DNA from: Diphasiastrum complanatum
Taxonomy: Eukaryota; Streptophyta; Lycopodiopsida; Lycopodiales; Lycopodiaceae
DNA length: 64,000 bases
Direction: 5' to 3'
Assembly: GCA_029204225.1 (NCBI GenBank)
Contig: CM055106.1
Location: 18,860,149 to 18,924,148 of the forward strand
Positions 58,991 to 64,000 of the stretch are shown here, piece after piece. The notes under the pieces are model-generated. The model worked only from the letters and a program-made list of their open reading frames with translations. It did not search any database and was not told the origin of the DNA. Position 1 is the stretch's first letter. Each line of letters begins with the position of its first letter. A program made the position numbers and the translations under genes.

Positions 58991-61592
58991 GCAATGCCTA
59001 AGGATTTGGCTTTTGGTAGATCAAGCAGCCATCAACCTTGATCTGTTCAATCTATGTAACTTATATCCCGACCGATAGCCTGTCATGTATGTAATGGTTC
59101 TCTTATTTGTTTCTGGCTATAATTGTACTTCATTCTTCCTAAGGATTTCTCAATATTTACATGAATTCAATGACCATCCGAGAAGGTTCAGAATCTTTAG
59201 TTGTGAGCACTGCACCCTCAAGTCCTATTTGAACTATTGTGCAAAATCTTTTATCAATGTGATGAGCATTGCAAATTCAAGTTCAAGCAATCAGTGCTGA
59301 AATTACCTCAGGGTCACTTTTGTTTCCTTAACGAGAATGTAGTGCCACATGTTATTTCTCAGTCTCTTCACATTTTCTCTTTATGGCATGTCTTACATTA
59401 TCTTCTTTCAAGTGTGGTCGTTATCAGCATAGCAACTTTTACTTTTAGGTTGCTTCTGATCCTCATCAACATGTACATTGTCATTTTATGTGTTGTGGAT
59501 CTTTGTACAGGGCCTCCAGGCTGCAGTAAGGGCAGACATTAACCCATTTTGAAGGAGGGTATTTCATTACTATCGTATCATCTTTCCTTCTTCCAACACA
59601 AGGCTCTTAGATGTCAACGACGTAGCATGCAATGTTCTTGCCCATGCTATAGTGACTGAAGTAGCACTCTTCAATTTGTTGGTCTTCACATGCTTTCAAA
59701 GATCTATATCTTCGACTAGTTTATCTTTCAAAAAAGCCTTCTTGCCAGCTTTTCAAGAAAGTTTGTTCCTTTCATTCTGAAAACATGTCTACTTTTCCCA
59801 AACATTGAACGTAATGGAGTGTATTGGGCTTAGATAATTAGACCTTTTAAGAGTCATTCCAAGTTAATGTGCACTAAGTTGATGATTCAAAACACAAAGT
59901 GGGTCCTCCTCACTTGCACCTATGTGACAACGGGTCACTAAAATGTTGCTTAATTAAGAATGGCCAAAATGGTGTTGGAGAAATAAATGAGGAGTCCAAG
60001 GGAATGATGGAAGGCTGGATAGAAAAAAAAAACTATATTCAAACTATCGGGCTCTGATGAATGACTCCTTTCCCTCAATGTATGAACTACGCCTATCAAA
60101 TTCAAACAAATTGTATCGCAACAAAGGTTGCAACTAATTTTACTTGATACTCAATTTGAAATCATCAAGATCGATTCAATTGATTATGTAGACAAACACA
60201 AATGGCTACAAATACGTGTATTGCAGAAGCATTGAGATGTTTAGACAAAACTATACAAGAGCTGAAAGTGCTTAAGCCAGTAAATCAGAGAAGCATAACA
60301 TTCATACTAACATGGTAAGTGAACGCAATGAGATGATTAGATTGAGTTCATAATGTAGTATGTATATAATCAGCTGAAATGAGCACAATGCAATTGCGTG
60401 GTAACCATGTGCTCGAAGTTGTCTCTCTTACTAACTCTCTGTCTTGAACAATCTAAGGCGAAAGGAAGCCGCTTTGGATCAATCTCTTATTGATAAACAA
60501 TAAGATTGACGATTAGTAATAATTGCTGCTTATGAGATATATATGTAGGGTTTGCACTGGGAGCCAAAGGCATTGGATCGATCATTGTATGGTAGCACAC
60601 AATAGATCATGATAGAGTTTAATGCGCTTGCTTGAAGTGCCTTGTTAGATCGAGAAGTGGTTGACAATGTACTAGGTCTTCATGAAGTACATGTCCGAAC
60701 ACTAGGTGGTTATAATTGTACTAGGCCATCAAACATCGTAGTCATACTTGGCCAATAGTCGTAAGTACTCGTTGAATAGCAAGCAACAAGACATTGGATC
60801 ATGTGTGCTATTGAGTACTATTAACGGTGGAAAATGATAAAGCATGCTTGTATTGTCTAAGGGTCTTTGATGAGGATGAAAATTGACAGCTGGTTCAACC
60901 CAACTGATTGTTATCAGGGAAAAACTAATAACTATATATGCTTGAGCCCATCAACCATATAAAAGACCATACTCATGATGAGGTCCACACTCATTTGCTC
61001 AACCTCATGCTAGCTTGCTACTTAAATTATAGGGCAGACGATGTTTTATGTACACTATGTAGCAAGTCCTCAAATAATGTGCAACGCGCATGTGCTTCTA
61101 GTGATCCATGTTTTAGTTGTTGGAGATTAAGCTCCCAGTTCTCTCCTTGGTAAAGCAATCTATTCAAGACTCTTCCTGCATATTTTTGATCATTGATCTA
61201 GGATCAAATGCAACCAATTTTGGTTTATTATCTGCTCATCTGATACCTGCAGGAATCATGAATATCTGTTTTGCTACTTGCATTTTTGGTCATGTTTTTG
61301 GACACAGACGCAGACATGCAAATTGCTCTATTTATGGTGCAGACTCTCATCTGGTGAAATACACGGGTTTCTGTAGACAGTCCAAAATCCGGATCAAAGG
61401 GTAACCAATCCTAATAGATTTCAACATTCGAATGTCAAGAATCTGAAGTACATTAAAATCCTGGCCACCTTTAATAACTTCAACATCGTTTGAGCCTTCT
61501 TATGGTTCAAATGCGGTCCAAATGCAGTCGACAACAAAACCGCAACATGCCAAAGGCAGCAGCTACGTTTTTCCACGTGCAAAGGCAACAAG
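58991..61592. other. intergenic, nothing recognised
   Basis: Several short frames (59085-59542, 60938-61404) without recognisable domains. Confidence 0.4.
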
Positions 61593-62384
61593 TTGTTAGC
61601 ACTGCAAAGTCAAACTATGAAGACTAAGGAAAACCACAACATACGTGCTAAGGTAGACTACCAAGGGACCACAAGACTGCGAAAACAATCTCCATATGGC
61701 TGCGATAAACATCGTTTCTTTCACGCTCCCAAAGCGAAGTTCAAATCTAAGTGAAGTACGCACTTATAGTTAAACTACTTCTGTAATTAGAGATTAGTTA
61801 AAACCATTTCTTGTAAACGAACAAGCACAACGTGTATAAATACGTCTCAAGCTCTCATTGAGCGGTGTGCACAAGAGCAGAAGATTTAGCATTTCTGTCA
61901 CATCTCTTTTCTAGGCTGTAACATACAAATTGTCGCTCTTGCTCCATTACTAGCAGTTAATGTAATATACAAGCAACATTTCTTCATCTATGTCTTACGT
62001 AGATGTTTTATGAATGTGTTGTGATATGATTGAATTACTTTGTCTTGCTTGTTGCGCTTGTTCACTCACTTTGACAAATCACGGACGTCTCTGACTCCTT
62101 AGTATATGATCAAACTACGATCATCTCTGACACCTGAGGAACAAGCACAAAATCTCTGCACCATGCTTCATTTCATAATAGAACATTCCATCTTGACAGT
62201 AACTCACACACACTTCGGTGGATCACGCATTGGTTTTGTTTTAAAACCCAGTCCTATATCAAACGAGAGTTGTTCCGCACTATTTCTTTTCTCTCGTTTG
62301 GATTGAACAACTTGTAACAAAACTTATCTGCTTACCAGTTCCGTTAAACTCGTTCGTTCCATTCATCTACTCGATTCATACAGT
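61593..62384 (+). repeat. probable 5' LTR of Copia-6
   Basis: Upstream of a PBS-like site and containing a TATA-like GTATAAATA near 61836. The suggested start TGTTAGCAC at 61593 is a guess; no second LTR lies in the window. Confidence 0.35.
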
Positions 62385-62396
62385 TAGTATCAGAAC
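62385..62396 (+). other. degenerate primer binding site, Copia-6
   Basis: TAGTATCAGAAC, two changes from TGGTATCAGAGC, 47 bp before the gag ATG. Confidence 0.6.
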
Positions 62397-62442
62397 ATCA
62401 GTTAAGTAAATCGAGAGTATATCTATTTCAGTTACTATCAAC

Positions 62443-63360
62443 ATGTCTTCTGCAGGTAACACTTCATCTTCTGCATCCAACGAAGTTAGAGTCATTGACA
62501 AGTTCAATGGATCCAACTTCTACATTTGGAAGCTGAAACTCTGAATGATGCTGATAGACAGAGATCTATGGGATGTTGTAGATGGGTCTACTGACCCGAA
62601 ATCAGACGATGTTGATCTTCCGCTTGCAAAGGCTTGGAAGATAAAAGATCAAAAGGCCCTTGAGTTGATCACGTTGAATCTGGCTGACTCCCAGATATCT
62701 CACATTACCACCTGCAAGTCCTCAAAGGAAGTATTGGACTTGTTTTCTAATCTGTATGAGACTCGGGATGTAACCACGCGGTTACACCTCAGGAGAAAGT
62801 TCTTTACACTGAAGATTTCCAATTCCACTGCCATAACTTCTCACATCAATAGTTTCAAATCCCTCTTGGATCAACTATCAGCTGTGGGATGTGCCATTCA
62901 AGGTGATGACGCTATAATGACCCCACTCTCTTCTTTGCCGAAGTCCTACGAATACTTCATTGTCATGATCTCCACAAAACCTAATCTGACACTCCATAAG
63001 GTGACTAATCATCTACTCCAAGAAGAAATGCTGAGAAAAACTAGTGACCTATCTGTGAAAGACAAGTCCTTGGCCCTGTACACAAAGAAGAAGAACAATT
63101 CAAAGGGCAAGAATTAGGTGTAGCAGCAACAGAAGCCTCACACTCAAAGAGAGAATAATGGATCGCGAAAGAAGCTCTTCTACAGGTATTGCAAGAGAGC
63201 CAACCATGACATCAAAGAATGTCGTATTTGCATCTACAACGAGGCTAAGAAGCAACAACAACCGCAGCCCAACTCCGCCAATGTGGCAGAGTTCAAGGAG
63301 AATACCTCTGATGACAACAAGTCATCAGACTTGTTAATGGCTTACAACAAAGGTAGCAAC
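62443..63360 (+). pseudogene. Copia-6 gag
   Basis: ATG at 62443 opens MSSAGNTSS, then VIDKFNGSNFYIWKLKL, the Copia gag start. TGA at 62542-62544, TAG at 63115-63117 and TAG at 63121-63123 interrupt one continuous frame. This includes the gag helices (LWDVVDGS, LFSNLYETRDVTTRLHLRRKF) and a zinc knuckle at 63181-63222 in which the first Cys is Tyr (TAC 63181-63183). One stop also lies near the protease. Confidence 0.88.
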
Positions 63361-63660
63361 GAAGACTACGATAGCTGGGACCTGGATAGTGGCACAACGC
63401 AACACATGACACCCTGACGGGAGTGGTTTACGAAGTACACGGCTTGTACCAGACCACAATTCATCTACCTCGGAGATTCAAGCACCATTCGCATTGAAGG
63501 CAAAGGGACAATCAAGATTGTATTTAAAAACAATATCTCTATTTCCATTCCCAACGTTCTTCACATACTGTAGTTATCTAAGAACCTATTGTCAATCTCC
63601 AAGATAACTGACGAGGGCTACACTGTTGCTTTTTCATCTGAACAGTTGTTAGAGATTTTT
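63361..63660 (+). pseudogene. Copia-6 protease
   Basis: WDLDSGTTQHMTP with the catalytic Asp codon at 63385-63387, TGA at 63415-63417, then IRIEGKGTIKI and LSKNLLSISKITDEGYTV. Homology stops at about 63660, where unrelated GC-richer DNA begins. Confidence 0.85.
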
Positions 63661-64000
63661 CTGATAGGGGGTTGGTCCCATCAAAAAGCCCCAGCGAGTA
63701 AAAGGGCCCACACTGCCCTTACGCGAATGACTAGGGTCAATTACCGCTTCCAACCCTGGGGGTCATCCTAGTCACCCCGTACTCCCCAATCAATGAGAGT
63801 TTCCAGGCTCTCAGAAGTATGATTACAAGGAGAGATTGTTATCTTTACTTGGTTTCTAGGTATAGACTCTGATTCTTAGATCATCTGTACTTGCACATGG
63901 GGGATAGTAACAGAATCATTAGCAAGACTTTCACTGGGAGTTTCTAAAACCAATTTAGGGTGTTGAAACCATACTCTTCTAGGATCATTCACTAGATTTC
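63661..64000. other. unrecognised DNA at window end
   Basis: Composition changes at about 63660. No domain-bearing frame; possibly an insertion into Copia-6. Confidence 0.4.

Noticed and set aside
60938-61404. Two overlapping plus-strand frames as a host gene
   Set aside because: No recognisable domain, no splice-consistent continuation and no support beyond being open.

Overview
This is nuclear DNA of a land plant. The only host gene I can support is a single spliced gene with GT-AG introns and telobox motifs (AAACCCTA) upstream; nearly everything else is Copia, Gypsy/chromovirus, LINE and hAT DNA plus long (GA)n/(TC)n microsatellites. A 25 kb intron and LINEs that do not look like ordinary angiosperm L1 would suit a large-genome lineage such as a fern or gymnosperm, but the sequence alone does not decide this.

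Host gene: RRP9/U3-55K (Arabidopsis YAO homologue), minus strand, seven coding exons from 56365 down to 20699, encoding 531 aa. It is the WD40 protein specific to the U3 snoRNP and acts in 18S rRNA processing in the nucleolus. Introns 1-4 and 6 are 0.4-4.0 kb; intron 5 (21749-46795) is 25,047 bp and is a nest of transposons.

Layout. 1-3480: non-coding, with an (AC)n tract and a foldback element. 3480-9970: a decayed Copia gag joined to a Gypsy element whose RNase H-integrase-chromodomain half is inverted relative to its gag-protease-RT half. 9970-13700: LTR-like DNA, a minus-strand Copia gag and a 126 bp (GA)n tract. 13700-20698: mostly unrecognised, with a decayed plant L1-type LINE at 16190-18180. 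20699-56365: RRP9. Inside intron 5 lie Gypsy and Copia scraps, members of a LINE family ending in (TC)n, a 9.3 kb Copia that inserted into one of those LINEs, a 4.3 kb LTR element without pol inserted into that Copia with a perfect 5 bp target duplication, a chromovirus 3' end, two more LINE copies and two hAT elements (one with transposase exons, one short non-autonomous). Intron 1 carries another LINE 3' end and a third hAT-type element. 56366-64000: RRP9 upstream region with teloboxes, then two decayed Copia elements separated by unrecognised DNA.

The most interesting system is the LINE family on the minus strand. It has an ORF1 resembling that of L1/Tx1 LINEs, 3' ends that run straight into (TC)n, ORF1-only copies that share just the last ~50 bp with a copy holding the ORF2 C-terminus, a 3'-terminal hairpin that is kept while its sequence changes, and an ORF2 C-terminal tail with PCNA-box-like motifs. 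None of the transposon reading frames seen here is intact; RRP9 is.
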